From CAVQFO01 sp963711725 (GTDB taxonomy: Bacteria; Pseudomonadota; Gammaproteobacteria; Nitrococcales; Aquisalimonadaceae), in NCBI GenBank assembly GCA_963711725.1, contig CAVQFO010000020.1, positions 62,001 through 126,000 of the forward strand: 64,000 bases of DNA. The letters run 5' to 3'. This document shows, piece after piece, positions 8,847-17,574 of the stretch; position 1 is the stretch's first letter, and each line of letters begins with the position of its first letter. The notes under the pieces are model-generated. The model worked only from the letters and a program-made list of their open reading frames with translations, was not told where the DNA came from and did not search any database. A program made the position numbers and the translations under genes.

Positions 8847-9029
8847 GGGCTGACCTTCTCCTGAATTTGAAGGGCGAAAAGGGTAACACAGGGCGATGGC
8901 CGTCACAGATTCCCGCTTACCGATATTTCCTGAACGACCGCTGTCAACTATAGCGCCCGCGAACCGGCAGTTTTGCCGCGCCCCAAGAACCAGTAACATG
9001 ACGGCTTCACCAACTGGAGGGAAGGTGCC

Positions 9030-9896
9030 ATGCCGCGCAGCATGACCGCGTTCGACCGCCGCGAGGCCCGAGGGGACTGGGGCAAGCTGGTCTGGGAACT
9101 GCGATCCGTGAATCATCGATACCTGGATCTCAGTCCGCGCCTTCCCGAGGACCTGCGACAGATCGAATCCGTGGTGCGGGAGCGCGTTTCCCAGCGCCTG
9201 GGCCGCGGCAAGGTGGAATGCACCCTGAAGTTCGCCCCCGCCGCCGGCGCCTCCTCGGCCATCGAGCTGAACTGGCCCTACGCCGAGCAGCTCATCGGCG
9301 CCTGCGAGGATCTGGCCGAGCGCCTGCCGGGCGCTGCGCCGGTCAGCCCGGTGGAGTTGCTGCGTGTGCCCGGCGTGGTTCGGGAGCCCGAGCGCGACTT
9401 GGAGCCCATTGCACAGGCGGCCGTGGACTTGCTGGATGAATGCCTGGCGGGCCTGGTGGAAACCCGAGAGCGCGAGGGGGCCAAACTGGCCGAATTGATC
9501 GACGGCCGCGCCCGGCGGGTGGCGGAGCTGGCCGCCGAGCTGCGCCCCAAGCTACCGGAGATCAACGCCAAAGTGCGTGAAAAGCTGCTGGCCCGGCTGG
9601 CCGAGATCGATGCGCCGGCGGACAACAGCCGCTTGGAGCAGGAGTTGGTCTTCGTTGCCCAGCGCATGGATGTGGACGAGGAATTGGATCGCCTGGTCAC
9701 CCACGTGGAGGAAATCCAGCGGGTGCTCAAGCGCAAGGAGCCCATCGGCCGCCGGCTGGATTTCCTGATGCAGGAGCTGAACCGCGAAGCCAACACGCTG
9801 GGCTCCAAGGCCGCCGCGACGGAAATGACGCAAACAGCGGTGGAGATGAAGGTGCTGATCGAGCAGATGCGGGAACAGATCCAGAATCTGGAGTAA
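9030..9896 (+). CDS. YicC family endoribonuclease
   Basis: A 288-residue protein of the YicC family. It begins MPRSMTAFDRRE...WELRSVNHRYLD, the signature block, and ends in the conserved DFLMQELNREANTLGSKA...EMKVLIEQMREQIQNLE helix. E. coli YicC has been reported to act as an endoribonuclease affecting small-RNA turnover. Its location between divergent rph and downstream gmk is the usual context. A GGAGGG site precedes the ATG. Nothing is missing compared with the family. Confidence 0.93.
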   Translation: MPRSMTAFDRREARGDWGKLVWELRSVNHRYLDLSPRLPEDLRQIESVVRERVSQRLGRGKVECTLKFAPAAGASSAIELNWPYAEQLIGACEDLAERLPGAAPVSPVELLRVPGVVREPERDLEPIAQAAVDLLDECLAGLVETREREGAKLAELIDGRARRVAELAAELRPKLPEINAKVREKLLARLAEIDAPADNSRLEQELVFVAQRMDVDEELDRLVTHVEEIQRVLKRKEPIGRRLDFLMQELNREANTLGSKAAATEMTQTAVEMKVLIEQMREQIQNLE

Positions 9897-9916
9897 CGGG
9901 ACAGGCCCTGAGAACG

Positions 9917-10528
9917 ATGACCGGCACCCTGTACATCATTTCCGCGCCTTCCGGCGCCGGCAAGACCAGCCTGGTCAAGGCGCTGGTGGAGCGTCTGCCG
10001 GGAATGGCCATTTCCGTTTCCCACACCACGCGTCCCAGCCGCCCAGGCGAGGAGAACGGCGCCGACTACAACTTCGTCGAGCGTGCGGAATTCGACCGCA
10101 TGGTGGAGCAAGGGGCGTTCCTGGAGCATGCCGAGGTCTTCGGCAATTGTTACGGCACGGCACGCGAACATGTGCTGAACCAGCTGCGGGAAGGCACCGA
10201 CATCATTCTGGAGATCGACTGGCAGGGTGCGCGGCAAGTGCGCCAGGCCATGCCCGATGCGGTTTCCGTGTTCGTGCTGCCGCCTTCCCGCGCCGAACTG
10301 GAGCGGCGGCTGCGGGGCCGGGGCCAGGACACCGGCGAGGTGATCGCCCGGCGCATGCGCGAGGCCGTCAGCGAGATGTCCCACTACCACGAATACGATT
10401 ACCTGGTGGTGAACGACCTGTTCGACCAGGCCCTGGCCGAGCTGACCTGCATCGTCAGCGCCCGGCGGCTGCGGCACGCGGCCCAGCGTGAACGCCTGGC
10501 GGAGATCCTGCGGGAGCTGCTGGCCTAA
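9917..10528 (+). CDS. gmk: Guanylate kinase
   Basis: A 203-residue kinase that phosphorylates GMP to GDP with ATP. The P-loop is SAPSGAGKTS near residues 9-18, followed by the GMP-binding SHTTRPSRPGEENGADYNF and the FLEHAEVFGNCYGT segment. It follows yicC by 20 bases and precedes rpoZ and spoT, linking GTP supply with (p)ppGpp metabolism in the classical gmk-rpoZ-spoT arrangement. Confidence 0.97.
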   Translation: MTGTLYIISAPSGAGKTSLVKALVERLPGMAISVSHTTRPSRPGEENGADYNFVERAEFDRMVEQGAFLEHAEVFGNCYGTAREHVLNQLREGTDIILEIDWQGARQVRQAMPDAVSVFVLPPSRAELERRLRGRGQDTGEVIARRMREAVSEMSHYHEYDYLVVNDLFDQALAELTCIVSARRLRHAAQRERLAEILRELLA

Positions 10529-10734
10529 CAGGTCCTGACTCGCTTCCCGGTCCGCACTGAGTCCGTCCAATATCGACAGGCGGCGCACCGCTCCACGCGG
10601 GCGGTTGCCGGTGCTGACTGTATCCTCACCCACCGTTTTCGCGTTAGAATCTAATCAATATGCGGCATTGTCGGCGTATTTCCGAACGTCGTCCGGTGTC
10701 GGGAGTCTAAGTCACAGAGTTTTATGGAGTTTTC

Positions 10735-11001
10735 ATGGCGCGAGTAACGGTTGAAGATTGTCTGGGCAGTGTAAAGAATCGCTTTGAGCTGGTCTTGGTG
10801 GCGTCCAAACGAGCGCGACAGATCGCAAACGGTTCCGAACCCTACCTGGAATGGGACAACGACAAGCCCACGGTAATGGCTCTGCGCGAGATCGCCGAGG
10901 GATACGTCACCCCGGAAATCCTCACGCGCAAGCCGGAGCCTGATTTTGCCCAGGAGCTGGCCCAGGAAGAGGCCGAAGGGGAGGGCGAGGCGCAAGCCTG
11001 A
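10735..11001 (+). CDS. rpoZ: RNA polymerase omega subunit
   Basis: An 88-residue omega subunit that helps fold beta-prime and forms part of a ppGpp-binding site. It starts MARVTVEDCLGSVKNRFELV and has VASKRARQIANG, the family core. The C-terminus ends in an acidic E/A-rich tail. A GGAG sequence precedes the ATG. A 206-base gap separates it from gmk and contains a possible -10 (TAGAAT) about 90 bases before the start. spoT begins 15 bases after the stop. Confidence 0.96.
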   Translation: MARVTVEDCLGSVKNRFELVLVASKRARQIANGSEPYLEWDNDKPTVMALREIAEGYVTPEILTRKPEPDFAQELAQEEAEGEGEAQA

Positions 11002-11016
11002 CCTCTTGGAGGGCCT

Positions 11017-13191
11017 GTGTCGCGAGCCACCGCCTTACCCACGGAAGAATACCCGGCTGCGGATCCCAGCCATAAGATCAGTGAGCTGTGCACGCTGCTT
11101 GAGAGCTATCTTGAGCCCAAGCACGTCAAGCTGGTCTACGATGCTTATGTGTTCGGCGCGCGCGCCCATGAGGGCCAGCGCCGGCTCTCCGGCGAGCCCT
11201 ATATCACCCATCCGTTGGCGGTGGCCAAGATCCTGGCGGAGATGCGGCTGGATTACCAGAGCGTCACGGCCGCCATTCTGCACGACGTCATAGAAGACAC
11301 CCCCACCGCCAAGGAACAGATCTCCAAGCAGTTCGGCGAGGATGTGGCCGAGCTGGTGGACGGTGTCAGCAAGCTCACTCAGATCAAGTTCGAGAGCAAG
11401 GCCGAGGCCCAGGCGGCCAACTTCCGCAAGATGGTCCTGGCCATGGCCAAGGACATCCGCGTGATCCTGATTAAGCTCGCGGATCGCCTGCATAACATGC
11501 GCACAATCTGGGTGATGCCTCCCCACAAGCGCCGCCGCATCGCCCGGGAAACTCTGGAAATCTACGCCCCCATCGCCAATCGGCTCGGCATCAACAATAT
11601 CCGCGTCGAGCTGGAGGATCTGTCCTTCGCGGCCATTTACCCCATGCGTTGCCGGGTGCTGAAATCCCAGGTGCGCCGGGCCCGCGGCAATACCCGCGAG
11701 CTGGTCAGCAAGATCAGCGAATCCCTGCAGCAGCGCCTGGAAAGCGGCGGCATCCACGCCGTGGTCATGGGCCGGGAGAAGCATCTCTACAGCATCTACC
11801 GCAAGATGCTGACCCAGCAGAGCGAGCGCAAGGCCTTCTCCTCGGTAGTGGACGTCTATGGCTTTCGGGTGATCGTAGACACCGTGGACACCTGCTACCG
11901 GGTGCTGGGCCTGATGCACGGCCTCTACAAGCCGGTGCCCGGGCGCTTCAAGGACTACATCGCCATCCCCAAGAGCAACGGCTATCAATCCTTGCATACC
12001 ACCTTGTGGGGGCCCCGAGGGATACAGATCGAGGTCCAGATCCGCACCGAGGAAATGCACCGGGTGGGTGAAATGGGTGTGGCCGCCCATTGGATGTACA
12101 AGAGCGGTGAGGACGCGGGCAACACCGCCCACGCCAAGGCGCGCGAGTGGGTCAAGGACCTGCTGGAGATGCAGCGCAACGCCGGCAATCCCATGGAATT
12201 CATCGAAAACGTCAAGATCGATCTGTTCCCGGACGAGGTCTACGTTTTCACCCCCAGCGGCGAGATCATGGAACTCCCACGCGGCGCCACCATCGTCGAC
12301 TTCGCCTATGCCGTGCACTCGGACATCGGCGACGCCTGTCTGGCCGCCAAGGTTGACCGGCGGCTGATGCCCTTGAGCACGCCGTTGGCCACCGGGCAGA
12401 CCGTGGATATCATCACCGCGCCCGGGGCACGCCCCAATCCCGCCTGGCTGGATTTCGTGGTTACCGCCAAGGCCCGCTCGGCGATCCGCCACTCGCTGAA
12501 AAACCTGAAACGGGGCGAAGCGGTGAGCCTGGGGCGCCGTCTGGTGTCCGAGTCATTGCAGGGCATGGGCCTGGTGTTCGAGGATCTGGAAAGCGAGCGT
12601 ACCACGTTCGCCCTGGAGGCCCTGGGGCTCACCGACGTGGACACGTTGCTGGAAGAGGTCGGATTGGGCAAGCGCATGCCGTGGCTGGCGGCCCGGCAGC
12701 TGGCGGGCGTGGTGGAGGTCCCGAAGGAAGAGGACAAACAGCATCGCCAACGCTTGACCATCAAGGGCACCGAGGGCGCCGTGGTCACTTTCGCCCGTTG
12801 CTGCCACCCCATCCCCGGCGATCAGATCGTCGGTTTTGCCAGTTCCGGGCGGGGCGTAGTGATTCACGTGCGCGATTGCAAGAATCTGGCGGAATACCGC
12901 AATAACCCCGATAAATGGATCGATGTTCAGTGGGAGGCCGAATTGGACCGGGACTTTCAGGTGCCGGTCCGGGTCGAGGTGGTCAACCAGCGCGGCGTGC
13001 TGGCCAGCGTGGCGGCCAATATCTCCGACATGGAGGCGAATATCGACAACGTCTCCGTGGAGGAGAAGGAAGGCATGATCGTGACCATTCAGTTCACTCT
13101 CGGCGTGCGCAGCCGCCTGCACCTGGCACGGGTGATGAAGCGCCTGCGCGTTCTCAACAGCGTGTTGCGTATCTCCCGCCTCAAGGGCTGA
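11017..13191 (+). CDS. spoT: Bifunctional (p)ppGpp synthetase/hydrolase SpoT
   Basis: A 724-residue Rel/Spo enzyme of the stringent response. The HD hydrolase domain is intact (ILHDVIEDT near residue 87 and KLADRLHNMRT), so it can degrade (p)ppGpp. The synthetase domain has VYGFRVIVDT and GRFKDYIAIPKSNGYQSLHTT; the RFKD form (RXKD class) marks the manganese-dependent bifunctional type. A TGS domain (VYVFTPSGEIMELPRGAT) and a C-terminal ACT domain follow. The start is GTG, 15 bases after rpoZ. In related genomes ridA and recG follow directly; here about 5.8 kb intervene. Confidence 0.97.
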   Translation: MSRATALPTEEYPAADPSHKISELCTLLESYLEPKHVKLVYDAYVFGARAHEGQRRLSGEPYITHPLAVAKILAEMRLDYQSVTAAILHDVIEDTPTAKEQISKQFGEDVAELVDGVSKLTQIKFESKAEAQAANFRKMVLAMAKDIRVILIKLADRLHNMRTIWVMPPHKRRRIARETLEIYAPIANRLGINNIRVELEDLSFAAIYPMRCRVLKSQVRRARGNTRELVSKISESLQQRLESGGIHAVVMGREKHLYSIYRKMLTQQSERKAFSSVVDVYGFRVIVDTVDTCYRVLGLMHGLYKPVPGRFKDYIAIPKSNGYQSLHTTLWGPRGIQIEVQIRTEEMHRVGEMGVAAHWMYKSGEDAGNTAHAKAREWVKDLLEMQRNAGNPMEFIENVKIDLFPDEVYVFTPSGEIMELPRGATIVDFAYAVHSDIGDACLAAKVDRRLMPLSTPLATGQTVDIITAPGARPNPAWLDFVVTAKARSAIRHSLKNLKRGEAVSLGRRLVSESLQGMGLVFEDLESERTTFALEALGLTDVDTLLEEVGLGKRMPWLAARQLAGVVEVPKEEDKQHRQRLTIKGTEGAVVTFARCCHPIPGDQIVGFASSGRGVVIHVRDCKNLAEYRNNPDKWIDVQWEAELDRDFQVPVRVEVVNQRGVLASVAANISDMEANIDNVSVEEKEGMIVTIQFTLGVRSRLHLARVMKRLRVLNSVLRISRLKG

Positions 13192-13268
13192 GGGCCGGCC
13201 GTTGGGTCGCAGCAATACGGCGGCCGGACGCATCCATTTACCATTCGTAGCTCCAAGGACCGTTCGCG

Positions 13269-13793
13269 ATGGCTCACGAGCAAACCAAGGAATTCATCCC
13301 GTTGCGCATCGCCGTACTTACGGTGTCCGATACGCGCACGGAGGCCGACGACAAGTCCGGCAACACCCTGGTGGGTCTGCTGACCGAAGCGGGGCACCAA
13401 TCCGCGGCCAAGGCCATTGTCAAGGACGACCGTTATCAGATCCGCGCGCGGCTCTCGACGTGGATCGCCGATCCGGAGGTGGATGTGGTGATCGTGACCG
13501 GCGGTACGGGGTTTTCCGACCGGGACGTTACACCCGAGGCGGTGCGGCCGTTGTTCGATCGGGACGTGGATGGTTTCGGGGAAGCGTTCCGTCAGTTCTC
13601 CCTGGAGGAGATTGGAACCTCAACGATTCAATCCCGCGCCCTGGCCGGCATCGCCAACCGCACGCTGATCGCATGCCTGCCGGGTTCGACGGGCGCTTGC
13701 CGCACCGGCTGGAATCGTGTGCTTAGGGAGCAGTTGGACAGTCGCCATCGGCCCTGCAACTTCGTGGAGTTGCTCCGGCCGGTTCGCGGTTGA
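13269..13793 (+). CDS. moaB: Molybdenum cofactor biosynthesis protein MoaB
   Basis: A 174-residue MoaB/Mog-type protein, likely the molybdopterin adenylyltransferase-related factor of molybdenum cofactor synthesis. It shows LTVSDTRTEADDKSGNTL near the N-terminus, the VIVTGGTGFSDRDVTPEA molybdopterin-binding loop, and a LPGSTGACRTGWNRVL motif. The length is normal. No other moa genes are near. It lies 77 bases after spoT on the same strand and is followed by a dispersed repeat. Confidence 0.93.
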   Translation: MAHEQTKEFIPLRIAVLTVSDTRTEADDKSGNTLVGLLTEAGHQSAAKAIVKDDRYQIRARLSTWIADPEVDVVIVTGGTGFSDRDVTPEAVRPLFDRDVDGFGEAFRQFSLEEIGTSTIQSRALAGIANRTLIACLPGSTGACRTGWNRVLREQLDSRHRPCNFVELLRPVRG

Positions 13794-13803
13794 GCAACGG
13801 AGA

Positions 13804-14031
13804 ATTCGCGGCGATGAGCGCCGCTCCTGCGAGTTGGTAAACGAATACCTCCTTACGTTTCAGGACACGAAGAGCACGAAGGGTCCACAAAGAGGCGCGA
13901 AGGTGATCAGTGTCTCCTTAAAAGGCATCGTGTGCTTCGTGACCCGAAACGCACCATTATTCGGGGTCGCCACGACCGCTCATACCAGCACCCGACTCTT
14001 CATTGTAGGAGCGGCGCTCCTCGCCGCGAAT
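13804..14031. repeat. Dispersed inverted-repeat element, copy 2
   Basis: Outer arms ATTCGCGGCGATGAGCGCCG (from 13804) and its near complement ending CCTCGCCGCGAAT (14005-14031) enclose inner halves CACGAAGAGCACGAAGGGTC and GTGTGCTTCGTGACCCGAAA. A further CGGGGTCGCCACGACCGCTC fragment also occurs. The architecture matches the copy at 23478-23651. It lies between convergent moaB and a small hypothetical gene and may act as a bidirectional terminator. Confidence 0.75.
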
Positions 14032-14040
14032 GGCGTCTCC

Positions 14041-14283
14041 CTAGGAATCCTCGCCTTCCGATTCCGTCCCGAACTTCAGTTCCACCGTGCCCTTGGCCGT
14101 TTCGCAGGTCAGGCCGTCGGAGTGGATCTTGATCAGGTCTTGATAAAGCAGCCGGGTGCTCATCTCCAAAAGCATGGACAACACCTGGGTGACAGCCTCC
14201 TCCGGGGCGCCGTCACGCTTCATTTTTTCGATCAAGTGCTGAGTGGCTTCCAACTGCCAGACTTCATGGGTTTCAACGCTCAC
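14041..14283 (-). CDS. Small hypothetical protein
   Basis: An 80-residue protein I do not recognise. It starts at a GTG preceded by a strong GGGGAGAGA ribosome site. The sequence is charged and mostly helical (HEVWQLEATQHLIEKMKRDG, then VTQVLSMLLEMSTRLLYQDL), with a short strand-like C-terminus (TVELKFG) and an acidic tail. There is no signal peptide or membrane segment. It is divergent from the DUF302 gene and the dispersed repeat abuts its stop. The longer open frame up to 14610 overlaps the DUF302 gene and is rejected. Confidence 0.55.
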   Translation of the reverse strand: MSVETHEVWQLEATQHLIEKMKRDGAPEEAVTQVLSMLLEMSTRLLYQDLIKIHSDGLTCETAKGTVELKFGTESEGEDS

Positions 14284-14425
14284 GCTCTCTCCCCGGCTCG
14301 TGATTAAGTATTGCTCGATGATACATGTTCGGGCTGCATGCGGCGAACCTCGCCCGGCGCGGCCTTGTGGTGCGCGCCGGTTCGCCCCATAACGTCGGGG
14401 AGTCCCAAAAACCCGAGGTGTATGC

Positions 14426-14836
14426 ATGAGCGAACGGTTGTCTTTCGATGTAAGACTTGAAGAGCGAGACCACGAAGCCGTAATCGACCGGGTTACGTCG
14501 GCACTGGCGGACGAGGGGTTCGGCGTGCTCAGCCGGATCGATGTGCACTCCGCTCTCAAGAAGAAACTAAGCGTGGACTTTCGCCCATACACCATCCTCG
14601 GAGCGTGCAATCCGCAGTTCGCTCATCAGGCCCTGCAGGTTAATCCGGAAGTCGGTGTGCTGTTGCCCTGCAACGTGGTGGTGGAGGCCGCGGAAGACGG
14701 CAAGGGGACTGTGGTGAGAGTTGGGGATCCGGCGGTGCTCTTGTCCACCGGTGGCATGGATGAGCAGCCCGGCCTGAAAGACCTGGCCGGGGAGGTTGGA
14801 TCCCGCCTGCAGCGGGTTGCGATCGCGCTTCGCTAA
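14426..14836 (+). CDS. DUF302 domain-containing protein
   Basis: A 136-residue DUF302 protein. The core (GFGVLSRIDVHSALKKKLSVD, then YTILGACNPQFAHQALQVNP and GVLLPCNVVVEA) is the family's compact alpha/beta fold; the biochemical function is unknown. It lacks a signal peptide and should be cytoplasmic. Members occur widely in sulfur- and metal-metabolising proteobacteria. A GC-rich hairpin directly after the stop separates it from the convergent HiPIP gene. Confidence 0.88.
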   Translation: MSERLSFDVRLEERDHEAVIDRVTSALADEGFGVLSRIDVHSALKKKLSVDFRPYTILGACNPQFAHQALQVNPEVGVLLPCNVVVEAAEDGKGTVVRVGDPAVLLSTGGMDEQPGLKDLAGEVGSRLQRVAIALR

Positions 14837-14844
14837 GAACGGGC

Positions 14845-14872
14845 GCGTCCCCGGGGTGAGACCCGGGGACGC
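14845..14872. terminator. GC-rich hairpin between convergent genes
   Basis: An 11-bp perfect stem, GCGTCCCCGGG with CCCGGGGACGC, around a six-base loop lies 8 bases after the DUF302 stop and 9 bases before the HiPIP stop. No clear U-tract follows on either strand, so it may act as a bidirectional 3' stabiliser or terminator. Confidence 0.6.
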
Positions 14873-14881
14873 GGCGCGCGA

Positions 14882-15226
14882 TCAGGATGCCATCGGCGTA
14901 TACGCCGTGCACCACCCCTTGGTGTTGACCACATGTCCCGGAAACACGGCGCAGGTTCCGTAATCGGCCTTGCGGTCGCCCGTGTACAACTGGCAGTTGT
15001 GGCAGAACTCGCCTTTCTTGTGTTTCGCGTTCTTGGAGCTGGTGGCGTCGTTGGTGTAGTCGAAGTTCTTCGCGGTCTGGCTGGACGGATCCAGTTTCGG
15101 AAGGCCTTCGGCCGCCGAGGCGAGCTTCTGGTGGAAGAGTGCGCCCGCGAACGGGACCGCGGCAATTCCCACAAGGCTCTTCCTCAGGAAATCGCGGCGA
15201 CTGTGTTTGATGCTTTCATCAGACAT
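14882..15226 (-). CDS. High-potential iron-sulfur protein (HiPIP), Tat-exported
   Basis: A 114-residue precursor of a small periplasmic 4Fe-4S electron carrier. The N-terminus has a twin-arginine signal (SRRDFLRKSLVGIAAVPFAGA) cleaved near ALASA-type residues around 38. The four cluster cysteines lie in CHNC, TCAVFPG and GWCTAY, the standard HiPIP spacing. HiPIPs carry electrons between the bc1 complex and photosynthetic reaction centres or terminal oxidases, and are typical of purple sulfur and related gammaproteobacteria. The gene stands alone, so the redox partner is not shown here. Confidence 0.95.
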   Translation of the reverse strand: MSDESIKHSRRDFLRKSLVGIAAVPFAGALFHQKLASAAEGLPKLDPSSQTAKNFDYTNDATSSKNAKHKKGEFCHNCQLYTGDRKADYGTCAVFPGHVVNTKGWCTAYTPMAS

Positions 15227-15756
15227 GGGGCTCTCCTTATCGTTCGAGGTTCAAGAACTGCGTATTTATCGCCAAGGTGCCGTCGCGTCGACGGTTTTTC
15301 AACGCTTGGCACGGTGTGCGGGCGCCGGTCCGGCATTGGCGGTTCGTGGGGCCCTTCTTCGGCCGCTTGATTGCGCTTCGCCCTGCCCAAGGCCGAATGC
15401 TGCGCGCGGGTGCGAAAAGCGTCCCCGTCTGTTCCCGACCGGCGAAAGCGGAGAAGGTTCCATGGTGGCGGCATGCTTCCGGGCCACCCTGCGGGCGGAA
15501 GCCACATATTATGCTCGAAGAAGCGGGCTTGGACGAACGTCTGCGCGACCTCGACCAGGAACGCACGCAAAATGGAGTTTGACCAGCCACCGCCGCAAGC
15601 GGCGGTGGTGCCGACGGTTGAAGCCGGTGCCCCTCCGCTGCACCGGCCTTAGTTGATAATATGACCGGTACAGAATCCGCGGCTTCGGGATTCCGGTGCC
15701 GTGGGCGATTGGAGCCCCGGCGGCGAAGACCCGGGGCAAGACCAGGAGAAGGGGCC
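15227..15756. other. Intergenic region with no supported gene
   Basis: This 530-base gap lies between divergent HiPIP and acyl-CoA dehydrogenase genes and must hold both promoters. Open frames across it (for example about 100 codons at 15277-15582) have arginine-rich shadow composition and no family resemblance. A GC-rich hairpin (CCACCGCCGC AAGC GGCGGTGG) occurs near 15588-15608. A strong AGGAGAAGGGG ribosome site precedes the dehydrogenase. Confidence 0.6.
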
Positions 15757-17544
15757 ATGACCGACTACAACGCACCGACCAAGGACATGCTATTCGTGAT
15801 CCGGGAACTCCTGGACTTCGATTCGGTAGCCGCCTTGCCGGGGTTTGAGGATGTCGATGCCGAAGTGGTGGAAGCCATCATCGAGGAGGCCGCGCGATTC
15901 GGCGGTGGGGTCCTCGCCCCGCTCAATCGAAGCGGCGATATCGAGGGAGCGCGTTGGAACGACCGCGAAGTGACCGCCCCGGCGGGATTCGGGGACGCGT
16001 ATGGGCAATTCGTGGACGGCGGCTGGAATGGCGTGGCCGCACCGCCCGAAGCGGGCGGGATGGGGCTGCCCGAGCTTCTCGCCACTGCCACCCAGGAGAT
16101 GTGGCAGTCCGCCAATATGTCCTTCGCGCTGTGCCCCATGCTCACTGCCAGCGCCATCCTGGTCCTGGAGCGCTACGGCACCGACGAGCAGAAGGCCCGC
16201 TATCTGGAACCCTTGGTGTCCGGTCGCTGGAACGGCACCATGGATCTTACCGAACCCCAGGCCGGTTCCGACCTGGCCGCCGTACGTACCCGCGCCGAGC
16301 AGCGGGGCGACCATTACCGCCTGTTCGGCCAGAAGATATTCATTACCTGGGGCGACCACGACATGGCCGAGAACGTGGTCCATTTCGTTCTGGCGCGCAC
16401 GCCTGGTGCCGGCGAAGGCGTCAAGGGGCTGTCTCTGTTCATCGTGCCCAAGTATCTGGTTAACGAAGACGGCACCCTGGGTCGGCGCAACGATATGCAT
16501 TGCGCCTCCCTGGAACACAAGCTCGGCATTCACGCCAGCCCCACCTGCGCCATGATCTACGGCGACGAGGACGGCGCCGTGGGATACATCGTCGGCGAGG
16601 AAGGCCAGGGGCTGGCGTTGATGTTCACCATGATGAACGAGGCGCGGCACAAGGTCGGCGTTCAGGGGCTGTCCATCGCCGAGCGTGCCTACCAACAGGC
16701 TCGGGGCTACGCCCTGGAACGGGTCCAGGGTCGGCCCGTGGGTGGTGGCGCCGGCGACCGCTCGCCCATCATCCAACACCCGGACGTCCGCCGCATGCTG
16801 ATGACCATGAAGGCCGAGATTGAGGCCATGCGCGCTCTTTGCTACGCGGCGGCGGCGGGAATGGATCGTGCCGGTCGGGACCCCGACGAAGAAGCCCGGG
16901 CCGACAGTCAGGCGCGGGTGGATCTGCTTATCCCCATCGTCAAGGCGTGGTGCACCGAGTTGGGGGTGGAAGTGGCGTCCTTGGGCGTCCAGGTGCACGG
17001 CGGCATGGGCTTCATCGAGGAAACCGGCGCCGCCCAGCATCTCCGCGACGCCCGGATCGCGCCGATCTACGAGGGTACCAACGGTATCCAGGCGGCGGAT
17101 CTGGTCGGCCGCAAGGTGTTGCGCGACCAGGGCATCGCCATGGATCGCCTGATCGAGGAGATGCGAGAGGTGGCCGCGGCCCTGGCGGGCGATGACGAGG
17201 TGAAGAGTCTCCGGGGAGCGCTGGAGGAAGGCGTCGACGCGTTGGCGCGGGCGACCCGCTGGATACTGGACAACGGCGCCGAGGATCCGGCCGCCGCCAT
17301 GGCCAATTCCATGAACTATCTTCTGCTGGCCGGATACGTGTGCGGCGGGTGGTTGATGGCGCGGGCGGCATTGCGGGCCTCCGCGGCTCTGACCGCCGGA
17401 GCCGGCGACCGGGCATTCTACGAGGCGAAGCTGGTGACGGCCGGTTTCTACATCGACCAGATCCTGCCGCGGGCGCTGGCCGCGGCGCGGGCCGTGACCT
17501 CCGGCGGGGATCGCATCATGGCGTTGAGCCCCGAGCAGTTTTAG
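15757..17544 (+). CDS. Acyl-CoA dehydrogenase with C-terminal extension
   Basis: A 595-residue flavoprotein of the acyl-CoA dehydrogenase family, of the long type with an extra C-terminal domain (DmdC/FadE5-like). It has the FAD-contacting MDLTEPQAGSDLAAVRTRA and IFITWGDHDM blocks and the catalytic-glutamate region APIYEGTNGIQAADLVGRK near residue 430. The start at 15757 is set by AGGAGAAGGGG seven bases upstream. It should oxidise acyl-CoA to enoyl-CoA with an electron transfer flavoprotein as acceptor; chain length cannot be read. No other beta-oxidation genes are adjacent, which is odd for a pathway enzyme. Confidence 0.92.
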   Translation: MTDYNAPTKDMLFVIRELLDFDSVAALPGFEDVDAEVVEAIIEEAARFGGGVLAPLNRSGDIEGARWNDREVTAPAGFGDAYGQFVDGGWNGVAAPPEAGGMGLPELLATATQEMWQSANMSFALCPMLTASAILVLERYGTDEQKARYLEPLVSGRWNGTMDLTEPQAGSDLAAVRTRAEQRGDHYRLFGQKIFITWGDHDMAENVVHFVLARTPGAGEGVKGLSLFIVPKYLVNEDGTLGRRNDMHCASLEHKLGIHASPTCAMIYGDEDGAVGYIVGEEGQGLALMFTMMNEARHKVGVQGLSIAERAYQQARGYALERVQGRPVGGGAGDRSPIIQHPDVRRMLMTMKAEIEAMRALCYAAAAGMDRAGRDPDEEARADSQARVDLLIPIVKAWCTELGVEVASLGVQVHGGMGFIEETGAAQHLRDARIAPIYEGTNGIQAADLVGRKVLRDQGIAMDRLIEEMREVAAALAGDDEVKSLRGALEEGVDALARATRWILDNGAEDPAAAMANSMNYLLLAGYVCGGWLMARAALRASAALTAGAGDRAFYEAKLVTAGFYIDQILPRALAAARAVTSGGDRIMALSPEQF

Positions 17545-17574
17545 GGAGACGCTGAACTAGTCACCCGCCCGCGA

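Noticed and set aside
8847..9116. Upstream in-frame extension of rph
   Set aside because: The family N-terminus starts at 8846, and the extension overlaps the divergent yicC.
14284..14610. N-terminal extension of the small hypothetical protein at 14041
   Set aside because: It overlaps the DUF302 gene on the opposite strand and lies upstream of a GTG with a strong ribosome site.
15277..15582. A ~100-codon plus-strand frame between HiPIP and acyl-CoA dehydrogenase
   Set aside because: Basic, low-information sequence with no family resemblance or ribosome site.
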